Assembly: GCA_028826165.1 (NCBI GenBank)
Contig: JAPDFW010000086.1
Span: 248,001-312,000, forward strand
DNA: 64,000 nucleotides
Source: Anaeramoeba ignava
Lineage: Eukaryota > Metamonada > Anaeramoebidae
Reading direction: 5' to 3'
The notes below the pieces were generated by a model. The model saw only the letters and a program-made list of their open reading frames with translations, was not told where the DNA came from and did not search any database. Shown here in pieces: positions 45,824 to 56,600 of the stretch. The position numbers were made by a program, and so were the translations under genes. Every line of letters starts with the position of its first letter. Positions within the stretch are counted from its first letter, which is position 1.

Positions 45824-47599
45824 ATGAATGATTGTTTATTTTTTGGTCAAAATGAAAATCAAAAACTTATCAAAAATGAACCAGAAAGAATAACAAATCC
45901 AATTCAATTTAAATTTGAAAATGAAAATGAAAATGAAAATGAAAATGAAAATGAAAAACAAATTAAACAAATTTCATCAAGCCATTTTTCAACAATTTTC
46001 CTTTTTAAAAATGGAAAAGCAATAGAATATTTAAGTGAAAAAGATCCAAATCAAAATCCTTCAAAAATCCAAATTGAAAATATTCAAAAAGTAACTGTTG
46101 GTTTTGCAAATGAAGCTATTTTAACAAAAGAAGGAAATGTATTTGCCAAAGGATATGATATTAATCCAAAAAATCCAAAAGAATTTATCAATATTTCATC
46201 ATTAATTAAAGATAAAAAAGATAGAATAATTGAAGATATTGTTTCTGGATGGAATTCAATTTACTTATTAACTTCAAATCAAAATGCTTATGGAATTGGT
46301 TCAAATGGTTATGTTCAACTTGGAGTTGATTCTAAAAAACTTTCAAAAACAGAAAAACCAATTTTAATGATGAAAAATGTTTCTAAAATATTTTCAGGAA
46401 ACTCTTCAAATCATGTTTTTCTTTTAAATTCAAATCAAGAATTATTTGGATGCGGTAATAATTCTTATGCTCAACTTGGATTAGGATATACAAGAAAAGA
46501 AGCAAAAATCGATAAACTAACCAAAATTAAAATTATTACAAAAGGCAAAATAATTGATATTCAATCTGGATATGCTCATTCAATAATGTTGATTGAAAAT
46601 GAAAATGAAAATCCAAAAAGAAAACTTTATTCATGTGGAAGATATTTTTTTAATGGACTTGGAAAAAATGAAGATACAAGAATATTTACTGAAATCAAAT
46701 CATCTTTATTTAAAAATGATAATGATAATATTCTTGAATTTTCTGTTGGATGTTTTCAGAATTTGATTCTAACTTCAAATGGGAAATTAATTGGTTTTGG
46801 AGGAAATTTCTATGGAGAATTAGGAACTGGAGATACAAAACAACAAAAAATTCCAATTCAACTTGAACTTCCTGAATTAAGATTTAATGAAGATATTTCT
46901 AATTATCATATTTCTTGTGGATATTATAATTCATTTCTTTATTCTCCTTCTTTTTCCAATCTTGAAGAAGATTTGATAAAATTATTTAGAAGAAAAGAAT
47001 TTTGTGATATTTCATTTAAAACAGAAAATGGAGAAATAATTGAAGCTCATAAATTAATATTGAAATATAGATTAAATCAAAATCAAAATGAAAATCAAAA
47101 TGAAAAACTTCAAGAAATTATTTCAAAAAAATCAATTAAAGAATCAAATCAAATATTTGAAATGATTTATTCAAACAAAATAATAAATCCAAAATTATAT
47201 TCTGAAATTAAAGAAATTATAAATTCAAATGAAAAAATTGAAGAAACAATGAAAAGAATTTATTTAAATGAAAATGAAAAAGATTTTATAATTGAAAGAA
47301 AAGAAAAACAATATAAATTTCCTAAATTAATATTAATAATGAGAAGTGAATTATATCGAGGAATGTTTTTATCTGTAACAGAAGATAAATCTAATAAAGT
47401 TACAGATTATAGTGAATTAAGTAATAAATCATTCCAAATATTAGAATATTGGATTTATTCAAATCAAATTAAAAATGAAATTCAAATTACTCAAGAAATA
47501 ATTGAAGAATTAAAAACAGGAATTGATTATTTTCAATTAAATCAAACAAATCCAAATTTATTTGATTTATTAATTAGGAAATTTAATAATCAAAATTAA
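45824..47599 (+). CDS. RCC1-repeat / BTB protein, array copy 1
   Basis: Single exon, 591 aa. Starts MNDCLFFGQNENQ, then a glutamate-asparagine run encoded by an AATGAA hexamer array (about residues 27-44). RCC1-like blades at about 45-375 (NAYGIGSNGYVQLGV, QELFGCGNNSYAQLGLG, KLIGFGGNFYGELGTGD). A first BTB-like segment near 385-460 (DLIKLFRRKEFCDISFKTEN), and a second near 485-585 (DFIIERKEKQYKFPKLILIM, FLSVTEDKSNKVTDYSEL). RCC1-BTB proteins elsewhere combine a propeller with Cullin-3/BTB-type oligomerisation. The GEF activity of true RCC1 is not expected from these divergent blades. Preceded by CATTTTTTCTTTTTTAAAAATG. Confidence 0.9.
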   Translation: MNDCLFFGQNENQKLIKNEPERITNPIQFKFENENENENENENEKQIKQISSSHFSTIFLFKNGKAIEYLSEKDPNQNPSKIQIENIQKVTVGFANEAILTKEGNVFAKGYDINPKNPKEFINISSLIKDKKDRIIEDIVSGWNSIYLLTSNQNAYGIGSNGYVQLGVDSKKLSKTEKPILMMKNVSKIFSGNSSNHVFLLNSNQELFGCGNNSYAQLGLGYTRKEAKIDKLTKIKIITKGKIIDIQSGYAHSIMLIENENENPKRKLYSCGRYFFNGLGKNEDTRIFTEIKSSLFKNDNDNILEFSVGCFQNLILTSNGKLIGFGGNFYGELGTGDTKQQKIPIQLELPELRFNEDISNYHISCGYYNSFLYSPSFSNLEEDLIKLFRRKEFCDISFKTENGEIIEAHKLILKYRLNQNQNENQNEKLQEIISKKSIKESNQIFEMIYSNKIINPKLYSEIKEIINSNEKIEETMKRIYLNENEKDFIIERKEKQYKFPKLILIMRSELYRGMFLSVTEDKSNKVTDYSELSNKSFQILEYWIYSNQIKNEIQITQEIIEELKTGIDYFQLNQTNPNLFDLLIRKFNNQN

Positions 47600-47892
47600 A
47601 AATCAAAATCAAAATTAAAATTAAAATTAAAATTAAAATTAAAATTAAAAATTAAAATTAAAATCAAAATTAAAATCAATATCAATATAAATATCAATAT
47701 CAATATTAAAATTAAAATTAAAATTAAAATTAAAATTAAAATTAAAATTAAAATTAAAATTAAAATTAAAATTAAAATTAAAATCAAAATTAAAATTAAA
47801 ATTAAAATTAAAATTAAAATTAAAATTAAAATTAAAATTAAAATTAAAATTAAAATTCCAAAATCATTTTTTTCATTTTTTACTTTTCAAAA
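47600..47892. repeat. (AAAATT)n spacer with promoter of RCC1-BTB copy 2
   Basis: About 260 bp of AAAATT hexamers with a few AAAATC and ATATCA units, then CATTTTTTTCATTTTTTACT and TTTCAAAAATG at the start codon. The open - strand frame of Ile-Leu dipeptides is repeat-derived. Confidence 0.85.
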
Positions 47893-49749
47893 ATGAATGA
47901 CTGTTTATTTTTTGGTCAAAATGAAAATCAAAAACTTATCAAAAATGAACCAGAAAGAATAACAAAACCAATTCAATTTAAATTTGAAAATGAAAATGAA
48001 AATGAAAATGAAAATGAAAATGAAAAACAAATTAAACAAATTTCTTCTGGAAGATATTCAACAATTTTCCTTTTTAAAAATGGAAAAGCAATAGAATATT
48101 TAAAAGAAAATGATTCAAATCAAAATCCTTCAAAAACCCAAATTGAAAATATTCAAAAAGTAACTGTTGGTTTTGCAAATGAAGCTATTTTAACAAAAGA
48201 AGGAAATGTATTTGCAAAAGGATATGATATCAATCCAAAAAATCCAAAAGAATTTATCAATATTTCATCATTAATTAAAGATAAAAATGATAGAATAATT
48301 GAAGATATTGTTTCTGGAAGGAATTCAATTTACTTATTAACTTCAAATCAAAATGCTTATGGAATTGGTTCAAATGGTTATGTTCAACTTGGAGTTGATT
48401 CTGAAACACTTGAAAAAACAGAAAAACCAATTTTAATGATGAAAAATATTTCTAAAATATTTTCAGGAAATTATTCAAATCATGTTTTTCTTTTAAATTC
48501 AAATCAAGAATTATTTGGATGCGGTAATAATTCTTATGCTCAACTTGGATTAGGAGAATCAATAAAAGAAGAAATAAATATCCAAAAATTAACCAAATTA
48601 CAAAATATTCCAAAAGGCAAAATAATTGATATTCAATGTGGATATGCTCATTCAATAATGTTGATTGAAAATGAAAATCAAAATCCAAAAAGAAAACTTT
48701 ATTCATGTGGAAGATATTTTTTTAATGGACTTGGAAAAAATGAAGATACAAGAATATTTACTGAAATCAAATCATCTTTATTTGAAAATGATGATATTCT
48801 TGATTTTTCTGTTGGATGCTTTCAGAATTTGATTTTAGCTTCAAATGGGAAATTAATTGGTTTTGGAGGAAATTTCTATGGAGAATTAGGAACTGGAGAT
48901 ACAAAACAACAAAAAATTCTAATTCAAATTGAACTTCCTAAATTAAGATTTAATGAAGATATTTCTAATTATCATATTTCTTGTGGTGCTTCAAAATCAT
49001 TTCTTTATTATTCTCCTCCATCTTTTTCCAATCTTGAAGAAGATTTGATAAAATTATTTAGAAGAAAAGAATTTTGTGATATTTCATTTAAAACAGAAAA
49101 TGGAGAAATAATCAAAGCTCATAAATTAATATTGAAATATAGATTAAATCAAAATCAAAATCAAAATGAAAAACTTCAAGAAATTATTTCAAAAAAATCA
49201 ATTAAAGAATCAAATCAAATATTTGAAATGATTTATTCAAACAGAATAATAAATCCAAAATTATATTCTGAAATTAAAGAAATTATAAATTCAAATGAAA
49301 AAATTGAAGAAACAATGAAAAGAATTTATTTAAATGAAAATGAAAAAGATTTTATAATTGAAAGAAAAGAAAAACAATATAAATTTCCTAAATTAATATT
49401 AATAATGAGAAGTGAATTATATCGAGGAATGTTTTTATCTGTAACAGAAGATAATTCTAATAAAGTTACAGATTATAGTGAATTAAGTAATAAATCATTC
49501 CAAATATTAGAATATTGGATTTATTCAAATCAAATTAAAGAAGAAATTCAAATTACACAAGAAATCATTCAATTTGATGATTTTAATGAATTAAATGAAG
49601 AAAAATTTAAAAGAATAAAATATTCTGAAACTACAAAGAAAATTACACAAGAAATCATTAATGAAATTGAAATTGGAATTGATTATTTTCAATTAAATCA
49701 AACAAATCCAAATTTATTTGATTTATTAATTAACAAATTTAAAAATTAA
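47893..49749 (+). CDS. RCC1-repeat / BTB protein, array copy 2 (with 30-residue insertion)
   Basis: Single exon, 618 aa, same domain order as its neighbours (RCC1 blades, two BTB-like segments). It is very close to copy 1 up to residue about 550. Near the C-terminus an in-frame 90-bp insertion (about 49570-49659) adds QFDDFNELNEEKFKRIKY-type residues absent in all other copies. The insertion is bounded by an exact 19-bp direct repeat (AATTACACAAGAAATCATT at 49551-49569 and 49641-49659). Stop TAA; no CaaX. Confidence 0.9.
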   Translation: MNDCLFFGQNENQKLIKNEPERITKPIQFKFENENENENENENEKQIKQISSGRYSTIFLFKNGKAIEYLKENDSNQNPSKTQIENIQKVTVGFANEAILTKEGNVFAKGYDINPKNPKEFINISSLIKDKNDRIIEDIVSGRNSIYLLTSNQNAYGIGSNGYVQLGVDSETLEKTEKPILMMKNISKIFSGNYSNHVFLLNSNQELFGCGNNSYAQLGLGESIKEEINIQKLTKLQNIPKGKIIDIQCGYAHSIMLIENENQNPKRKLYSCGRYFFNGLGKNEDTRIFTEIKSSLFENDDILDFSVGCFQNLILASNGKLIGFGGNFYGELGTGDTKQQKILIQIELPKLRFNEDISNYHISCGASKSFLYYSPPSFSNLEEDLIKLFRRKEFCDISFKTENGEIIKAHKLILKYRLNQNQNQNEKLQEIISKKSIKESNQIFEMIYSNRIINPKLYSEIKEIINSNEKIEETMKRIYLNENEKDFIIERKEKQYKFPKLILIMRSELYRGMFLSVTEDNSNKVTDYSELSNKSFQILEYWIYSNQIKEEIQITQEIIQFDDFNELNEEKFKRIKYSETTKKITQEIINEIEIGIDYFQLNQTNPNLFDLLINKFKN

Positions 49750-49915
49750 AATTAAAATTAAAATTAAAATTAAAATTAAAATCAAAATCAAAAATTAAAA
49801 TTAAAATTAAAATTAAAATTAAAATTAAAATTAAAATTAAAATTAAAATTAAAATTAAAATTAAAATTAAAATTAAAATCCAAAATTTCATTTTTTCATT
49901 TTTTACTTTTCAAAA
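49750..49915. repeat. (AAAATT)n spacer with promoter of RCC1-BTB copy 3
   Basis: About 135 bp of AAAATT hexamers followed by CATTTTTTCATTTTTTACTT and TTCAAAAATG. Confidence 0.85.
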
Positions 49916-51661
49916 ATGAATGATTGTTTATTTTTTGGTGAAAATGAAAATCAAAAACTTATCAAAAATGAACCAGTTGAAATAAAAAAACCAATTCAAT
50001 TTAAATTTGAAAATGAAAATGAAAATGAAAATGAAAAACAAATTAAACAAATTTCTTCTGGAAGATATTCAACAATTTTCCTTTTTGAAAATGGAAAAGC
50101 AATAGAATATTTAAATGAAAATGATTCAAATCAAAATCCTTCAAAAATCCAAATTGAAAATATTCAAAAAGTAACTGTTGGTTTTGGAAATGAAGCTATT
50201 TTAACAAAAGAAGGAAATGTATTTGCCAAAGGAAATGATATTAATCCAAAAAATCCAAAAGAATTTATCAATATTTCATCATTAATTGAAGATACAAATG
50301 ATAGAATAATTGAAGATGTTGTTTCTGCTTCTGGTTCAATTTACATATTAACTTCAAATCAAAATGCTTATGGAATTGGTTCAAATGGTTATGCTCAACT
50401 TGGAGTTGATTCTAAAAAACTTCTAAAAACAGAAAAACCAATTTTAATGATGAAAAATGTTTCTAAAATATTTTCAGGAAACTCTTCAAATCATGTTTTT
50501 CTTTTAAATTCAAATCAAGAATTATTTGGATGCGGAAATAATGAATATGATCAACTTGGATTAGGAAAATCAAGAAAATATGAACAAATCAAAAAATTAA
50601 CCAAAATACAAAATATTCCAAAAGGCAAAATAATTGATATTCAATGTGGGTATGCTCATTCAATAATGTTGATTGAAAATGAAAAAAGAAAACTTTATTC
50701 ATGTGGAAGATATTTTTTTAATGGACTTGGAAAAAATGAAGATACAAGAATATTTACTGAAATCAAATCATCTTTATTTGAAAATGATGATATTCGTGAA
50801 ATTTCTGTTGGATGTTTTCAGAATTTGATTTTAACTTCAAATGAGAAATTAATAGTATTTGGTTTAAATAATTATGGTGAATTAGGAACTGAAGATACAG
50901 ACAATCAAAAAATTCCAATTCAACTTGAACTTCCTGAATTAAGATTTAATGAAGATATTTCTAATTATCATCTTTATTGTGGATATTACAACTCATTTCT
51001 TTATTATTCTCCTCCTTCTTTTTCCAATCTTGAAGAAGATTTGATAAAATTATTTAGAAGAAAAGAATTTTGTGATATTTCATTTAAAACAGAAAATGGA
51101 GAAATAATCAAAGCTCATAAATTAATATTGAAATATAGATTAAATCAAAATCAAAATGAAATTGAAAAACTTCAAGAAATTATTTCAAATAAATCAGTTA
51201 AAGAATCAAATCAAATATTTGAAATGATTTATTCAAACAAAATAATAAATCCAAAATTATATTCTGAAATTAAAGAAATTATAAATTCCAATGAAAAAAT
51301 TGAAGAAACAATGAAAAGAATTTATTTAAATGAAAATGAAAATGATTTTATAATTGAAAGAAAAGAAAAACAATATAAATTTCCAAAATTAATATTAATA
51401 ATGAGAAGTGAATTATATCGAGGAATGTTTTTATCTGTAACAAATGATACTTCTAATAAAGTTACAGATTATAGTGAATTAAGTAATAAATCATTTCAAA
51501 TATTTGAATATTGGATTTATTCAAATCAAATTAAAAATGAAATTCAAATTACAAAAGAAATAATTGATGAATTAGAAAGAGGAATTGATTATTTTCAATT
51601 AAATCAAACAAATCCAAATTTATTTGATTTATTAATTAACAAATTTAAAAATCAAAATTAA
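49916..51661 (+). CDS. RCC1-repeat / BTB protein, array copy 3
   Basis: Single exon, 581 aa. Same layout as copies 1 and 2 but with a shorter Asn-Glu run (AATGAA repeat contracted) and a diverged blade motif (KLIVFGLNNYGELGTED). Second BTB carries FLSVTNDTSNKVTDYSEL, which the truncated fragment at 45414-45759 matches best. Ends KNQN, no lipidation signal. Confidence 0.9.
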   Translation: MNDCLFFGENENQKLIKNEPVEIKKPIQFKFENENENENEKQIKQISSGRYSTIFLFENGKAIEYLNENDSNQNPSKIQIENIQKVTVGFGNEAILTKEGNVFAKGNDINPKNPKEFINISSLIEDTNDRIIEDVVSASGSIYILTSNQNAYGIGSNGYAQLGVDSKKLLKTEKPILMMKNVSKIFSGNSSNHVFLLNSNQELFGCGNNEYDQLGLGKSRKYEQIKKLTKIQNIPKGKIIDIQCGYAHSIMLIENEKRKLYSCGRYFFNGLGKNEDTRIFTEIKSSLFENDDIREISVGCFQNLILTSNEKLIVFGLNNYGELGTEDTDNQKIPIQLELPELRFNEDISNYHLYCGYYNSFLYYSPPSFSNLEEDLIKLFRRKEFCDISFKTENGEIIKAHKLILKYRLNQNQNEIEKLQEIISNKSVKESNQIFEMIYSNKIINPKLYSEIKEIINSNEKIEETMKRIYLNENENDFIIERKEKQYKFPKLILIMRSELYRGMFLSVTNDTSNKVTDYSELSNKSFQIFEYWIYSNQIKNEIQITKEIIDELERGIDYFQLNQTNPNLFDLLINKFKNQN

Positions 51662-51755
51662 AATTAAAATTAAAATTAAAATTAAAATTAAAATTAAAAA
51701 TTAAAATTAAAATTAAAATTAAAATTCATTTTTTTCATTTTTTTCATTTTTAAAA
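51662..51755. repeat. (AAAATT)n spacer with promoter of RCC1-BTB copy 4
   Basis: About 65 bp of AAAATT hexamers, then CATTTTTTTCATTTTTTTCA and TTTTTAAAAATG. It is the shortest of the three spacers inside the full-length array. Confidence 0.85.
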
Positions 51756-53552
51756 ATGAATGATTGTTTATTTTTTGGTTCAAATCATTATCCAATTCTT
51801 ATCAAAAATGAACCAGAAAGAATAATAAATCCAATTCAATTTAAATTTGAAAATGAAAATGAAAATGAAAAACAAATTAAACAAATTTCATCAGGAAATT
51901 TTTCAATAATTTTCCTTTTTGAAAATGGAAAAGCAATAGAATATTTAAAAGAAAATGATTCAAATCAAAATCCTCAAAAAATCCAAATTGAAGAAAATAT
52001 TCAAAAAGTAACTGTTTGTCATCAAAATGAAGCTATTTTAACAATAGAAGGAAATGTATTTGCAAAAGGATATGATATTAATCCAAAAAATCCAAATAAA
52101 TTTATCAATATTTCATCATTAATTGAAGATAAAAATGATAGAATAATTGAAGATGTTGTTTCTGGCGCAAATTCGATTTACTTATTAACTTCAAATCAAA
52201 ATGTTTATGGAATTGGTTCAAATGGTTATGGTCAACTTGGTTTTGATTCTGAAACACTTCAAAAAACAGAAAAACCAATTTTAATGATGAAAAATGTTTC
52301 CAAAATATTTTCAGGAGGTTTATCTTATATTGTTTTTCTTTTAAATTCAAATCAAGAATTATTTGGATGTGGTTTGAATAATTATGGTCAACTTGGATTA
52401 GGATATTCAATACATGAAAAAATCCAAAAATTAACCAAAATCCAAAATATTCCAAAAGGCAAAATAATTGATATTCAAGGTGGATTTTGGCATTCAATAA
52501 TGTTGATTGAAAATGAAAAAAGAAAACTTTATTCATGTGGAAACTCAGAATATAATGGGCTTGACTCCGTTCAAAATACTTATGAATTTACTGAAATAAA
52601 ATCATCTTTATTTGAAAATGATGATGATATTCTTGATATTTCTTGTGGAACTAATCATACTTTGATTTTAACTTCAAATGAGAAATTAATAGGATTTGGA
52701 AGTAACGGATATAGCCAAATAGGAACTGGAGATACAAATCATCATCCAATTCCAATTAAAATTGAACTTCCTGAATTAAGATTTAATGAAGATATTTCTA
52801 ATTATCATCTTTCTTGTGGTGCTTTCATTTCATTTCTTTATTATTCTCCTTTTCTTTCTCCTTTTTCCAATCTTGAAGAAGATTTGATAAAACTATTTAG
52901 AAGAAAAGAATTTTGTAATATTTCATTTAAAACCGAAAATGGAGAAATAATCAAAGCTCATAAATTAATATTGAAATATAGATTAAATCAAAATCAAATT
53001 GAAATTGAAAAACTTAAAGAAATTATTTCAAAAAAATCAATTAAAGAATCAAATCAAATATTTGAAATGATTTATTCAAACAGAATAATAAATCCAAAAT
53101 TATATTTAGAAATTAAAGAAATTATAAATTCAAATGAAAAAATTGAAGAAACAATGAAAAGAATTTATTTAAATGAAAATGAAAATGAAAAAGATTTTAT
53201 TATTGAAAGAAAAGAAAAACAATATAAATTTCCAAAATTAATATTAATAATGAGAAGTGAATTATATCGAGGAATGTTTTTATCTGTAACAAATGATACT
53301 TCTAATAAAGTTACAGATTATAGTGAATTAAGTAATAAATCATTCCAAATATTAGAATATTGGATTTATTCAAATCAAATTAAAGAAGGAATTCAAATTA
53401 CACAAGAAATTATTGATGAAATTAAAATTGGAATTGATTATTTTCAATTAAATCAAACAAATCCAAATTTATTTGATTTATTAATTAAAAAATTTAATAA
53501 TCAAAATCAAAATTCAAAACCAAAAACAAAATCAAAATGTTGTATTTTTTGA
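51756..53552 (+). CDS. RCC1-repeat / BTB protein, array copy 4, with C-terminal CaaX box
   Basis: Single exon, 598 aa. RCC1 blades at about 40-370 (YGIGSNGYGQLGFD, LFGCGLNNYGQLGLG, LIGFGSNGYSQIGTGD) and two BTB-like segments as in the other copies. It is the most diverged full copy in the propeller part (SGGLSYIVFLL, QGGFWHSIMLI). It has the shortest Asn-Glu run. Unlike the other copies, it reads on past NNQNQN to SKPKTKSKCCIF and stop TGA. A polybasic patch plus a terminal C-x-x-F reads as a prenylation signal of the geranylgeranyl type, predicting membrane attachment. Stop is TGA, while the sister copies end in TAA. Confidence 0.9.
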   Translation: MNDCLFFGSNHYPILIKNEPERIINPIQFKFENENENEKQIKQISSGNFSIIFLFENGKAIEYLKENDSNQNPQKIQIEENIQKVTVCHQNEAILTIEGNVFAKGYDINPKNPNKFINISSLIEDKNDRIIEDVVSGANSIYLLTSNQNVYGIGSNGYGQLGFDSETLQKTEKPILMMKNVSKIFSGGLSYIVFLLNSNQELFGCGLNNYGQLGLGYSIHEKIQKLTKIQNIPKGKIIDIQGGFWHSIMLIENEKRKLYSCGNSEYNGLDSVQNTYEFTEIKSSLFENDDDILDISCGTNHTLILTSNEKLIGFGSNGYSQIGTGDTNHHPIPIKIELPELRFNEDISNYHLSCGAFISFLYYSPFLSPFSNLEEDLIKLFRRKEFCNISFKTENGEIIKAHKLILKYRLNQNQIEIEKLKEIISKKSIKESNQIFEMIYSNRIINPKLYLEIKEIINSNEKIEETMKRIYLNENENEKDFIIERKEKQYKFPKLILIMRSELYRGMFLSVTNDTSNKVTDYSELSNKSFQILEYWIYSNQIKEGIQITQEIIDEIKIGIDYFQLNQTNPNLFDLLIKKFNNQNQNSKPKTKSKCCIF

Positions 53553-53648
53553 AAATTTATTTTATTAGAATATTAATTTGAAAAATAATAATAATAATAA
53601 TAAATCATTTGCTTAATAAAATTGTTGTTCCTGAATTCATTCTATTTT
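53553..53648. other. Convergent spacer with (AAT)n
   Basis: 96 bp between RCC1-BTB copy 4 (+) and the ankyrin-BTB gene (-), including AATAATAATAATAATAAT. Holds both 3' ends. Confidence 0.6.
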
Positions 53649-56600
53649 TCATTTAAGTGTTCTTGATAAATCATTGATGACTAATTTCAAATATGTTCTT
53701 CGGTGTAATTGGTAAAACTCTTCTGCATTTCTTAACTCTTCCAAAACTTGTTTGGTGATTTTTGATTTATCAACTTCATCATGATAAAAGAAATAAATTA
53801 ATTCATTCAAAGCCTCAAATGATTTTCCTGAATAATCATGAACTTGATTTGATGTATCTTGTACATTTAATTGGAACATGGCTTTAAATAAATCGCTTCT
53901 CATAATCAATATCAATTTATGAACGCGGATTATTCTTTGGTCTTCACAAATAATTGTGAAATCTTTGGTTGATTCATCATGATATAATTCTCTCAAATCT
54001 CTTGTCAATCCAAATCTTCCCGATTTTAATTTAATCCAATTTTGATTCAACCCAATTTCCTCAAATACTAATCTTATCGCTTCTTCCTGATTTGATCTCT
54101 TTTCTTCCTCTATTTTGTTGACAACTTTTTCTTGTTCGCTCCTCTCTTTTGTTGAAAAAAGATATCTGATAAAAACATCTTCTTTTTTCTTTGTTCGTGA
54201 AGCTTTGTGGATTTTTTGGAAATACAAAGCGGGATTATGACTTCCAGTGTAAAGAAAATTCACGCACCATTGAACAATTTCTTTGGGTTTTTGCTGGCAA
54301 ACATTGGTGAATTTTTGCAGAAGATCTTTGTCGTTATCGAATCTTGTTAACAAAATGGTTTTGTGAACAGGAATTGGTTCTGCATCTCTGTTTGGTATTT
54401 CGTAATCGGAAAACTCACTCAAATTCATCAACTTACTCATGTCTTGAATAAAAGAATAAATGAAACCAAGAAATTTGGCGGTTTTTTTTTGAATGCGCGA
54501 AGATTTGATATTCAAAAAATTTGCTCCGTTTAATAGCAAAAAATGAATGAGTTGCAAATGCCCTTTTCTAAATGCAAGTGAAATGGGGGTTTGGCCAGAT
54601 TTATCCTCAAGATTAATATCATTTCCTTTTTTGACCAAATAACCGATGATTCTGAAAGAGATCTGCTTGCGTCTCATTGCAAAATGGAGGGATGTTTGAT
54701 TGTCATTTGTAGTTGCGTGAATATCGGCTCCATGATCAACAAGGAATTTGAGAGTATCGAGTGATTTGAATTGGCAAGCCAAATGGAAGGGAGTTTCCAT
54801 ATTAGTGTTTCTTGCATTGCAATCTGCTCCATGTTCAACGAGGGTTTTGAGGATATCAAACGAGTTATATCTTGCCGAATAATGCAAGGAAATATCATTA
54901 TTGCTCAAGACTTCATTCACATTTGCGCCTTTTTCAATAAGTAACTTTACAATATCAAGCGAGTCTCTTTTCAAAGCAATATGCAAAGGAGTTGAACCAC
55001 TCAGTAGTTTATTCACATCATATCCTTTATTGATAAAAAATTTAACAACTTCCACAGTTGATTCCTCTAAAGCATATTCAAAAAAAGAAGTGTTTCGATA
55101 TTCTTCATTGATATCAACACCTTTATCAACGAAAAACTGAAGGATTTCTGCAAAACCACGAGTCACACAAAGATATACTAAAGGAGGCTTTCCTTTGCAT
55201 TTTTTATGAACATCTGCACCTTTTTCGACCATGAACTTGATAATTTCCATTGAGTTACTTTGGCATGCGTGATGCAAAGGCAATACGTCATACATTATTG
55301 GCTCGTTTAAATTGAAGCCATGCTCAAAAAGAAGTTTCACTAATTCAAACGAATCATTCCGCAAAGCAAGATCCATAGGAGAAGAAAAATCTTTCAGTTT
55401 TTGTTTTGGATTCGCGCCGTTTTCAAGGAGATACTTTGCAATCTCAATGGAATTTTTTCTGCACGCAATATGCAGAGGAGTATCCTTGTTATTATTCAGT
55501 ATATTCACATCAGCATGATTCTCAACGAGGATCTTGATAAAATCCATCATTTCCCTTTCACACGAAATATGAAGAGGTGTGTTTCTGTTTGAGTCGATCG
55601 CATTCACATCGGCTTTTCTTTCTACTAAAAAATCCAAAATTTCCCTTGATTGATGGACATTACAGACAGTGTGCAAAATTGAAGACAGTTTATTCCCCTT
55701 TGTTTTATTAATATCCACATATCTCTCGATTAATCTCACAATCGATAATGAAGCTTCAATTTCACAGGCAAAAAAAAAAATTGATTTGAGATGAGATTGA
55801 CTTGTTTTTGGGTATTTTTGGATCAGATACTGAACCAATTTGATTGAATTTTGAGCGATTGCAAGATGCAAAGGTGTTGATTCCTTTTCTCTCGAGTTTG
55901 CCTCAAGATCAGCACCATTAGTCAAAAGAAATTGAGCAATATCAAGAGAGTTTGGCTGTTTGCAGACAAGATGCAACGGGGTTAGTCCCATGAAATCTCT
56001 TGCGCAGACATCGAGTCTTTTGTCTACGAGAAATTTCACAGTTTGCAAATTGGTTGATTCTAAACAAGCATAATGCAAACAAGTTCTGTTCTGATTTGTT
56101 GTGATTGCGAAGAGATCTGCGCCGTTTTGAATAAGATATTTTGCCATATCAAGTGATTGGTTTGCGAAACAAAGATGCAATGGTGTTTCGCCGATGAAAT
56201 TATAAACATTCACTTCTGCTCCGTGACTAATCAAGTTCCGAATCACTTGGATCTCATTCTGTTGGCAGGCCAAATGCAAAGGTGTCTCATTTTGGTTATT
56301 TTTCGCATTCACTTCAACCCCTTTTCGGATCATTAAACCTGTCACTTTTTTCCTTTCATTTCCTTCTAAATGGAGAATAGCATAATGAAGTGGAGTTGAA
56401 TTTTTATTATCATTTGCTCCAATTCTCACTCCTTTATCTATTATATACAAAATCACTTCTATTTTCACATGATTTAATATTGCTGTATGAAGTGCATTTC
56501 TTTGCATTTTATCAGTTTCATTCAAATCTGCTCCATGTTCTACTAAAAATTTAATTGTTTCCAAAGAACATTGTTCTTCAATGGCATAAATTATCATTGG

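Noticed and set aside
47596-47787. 63-codon - strand frame of Ile-Leu dipeptides
   Set aside because: Produced by the AAAATT hexamer spacer; no start context or homology.
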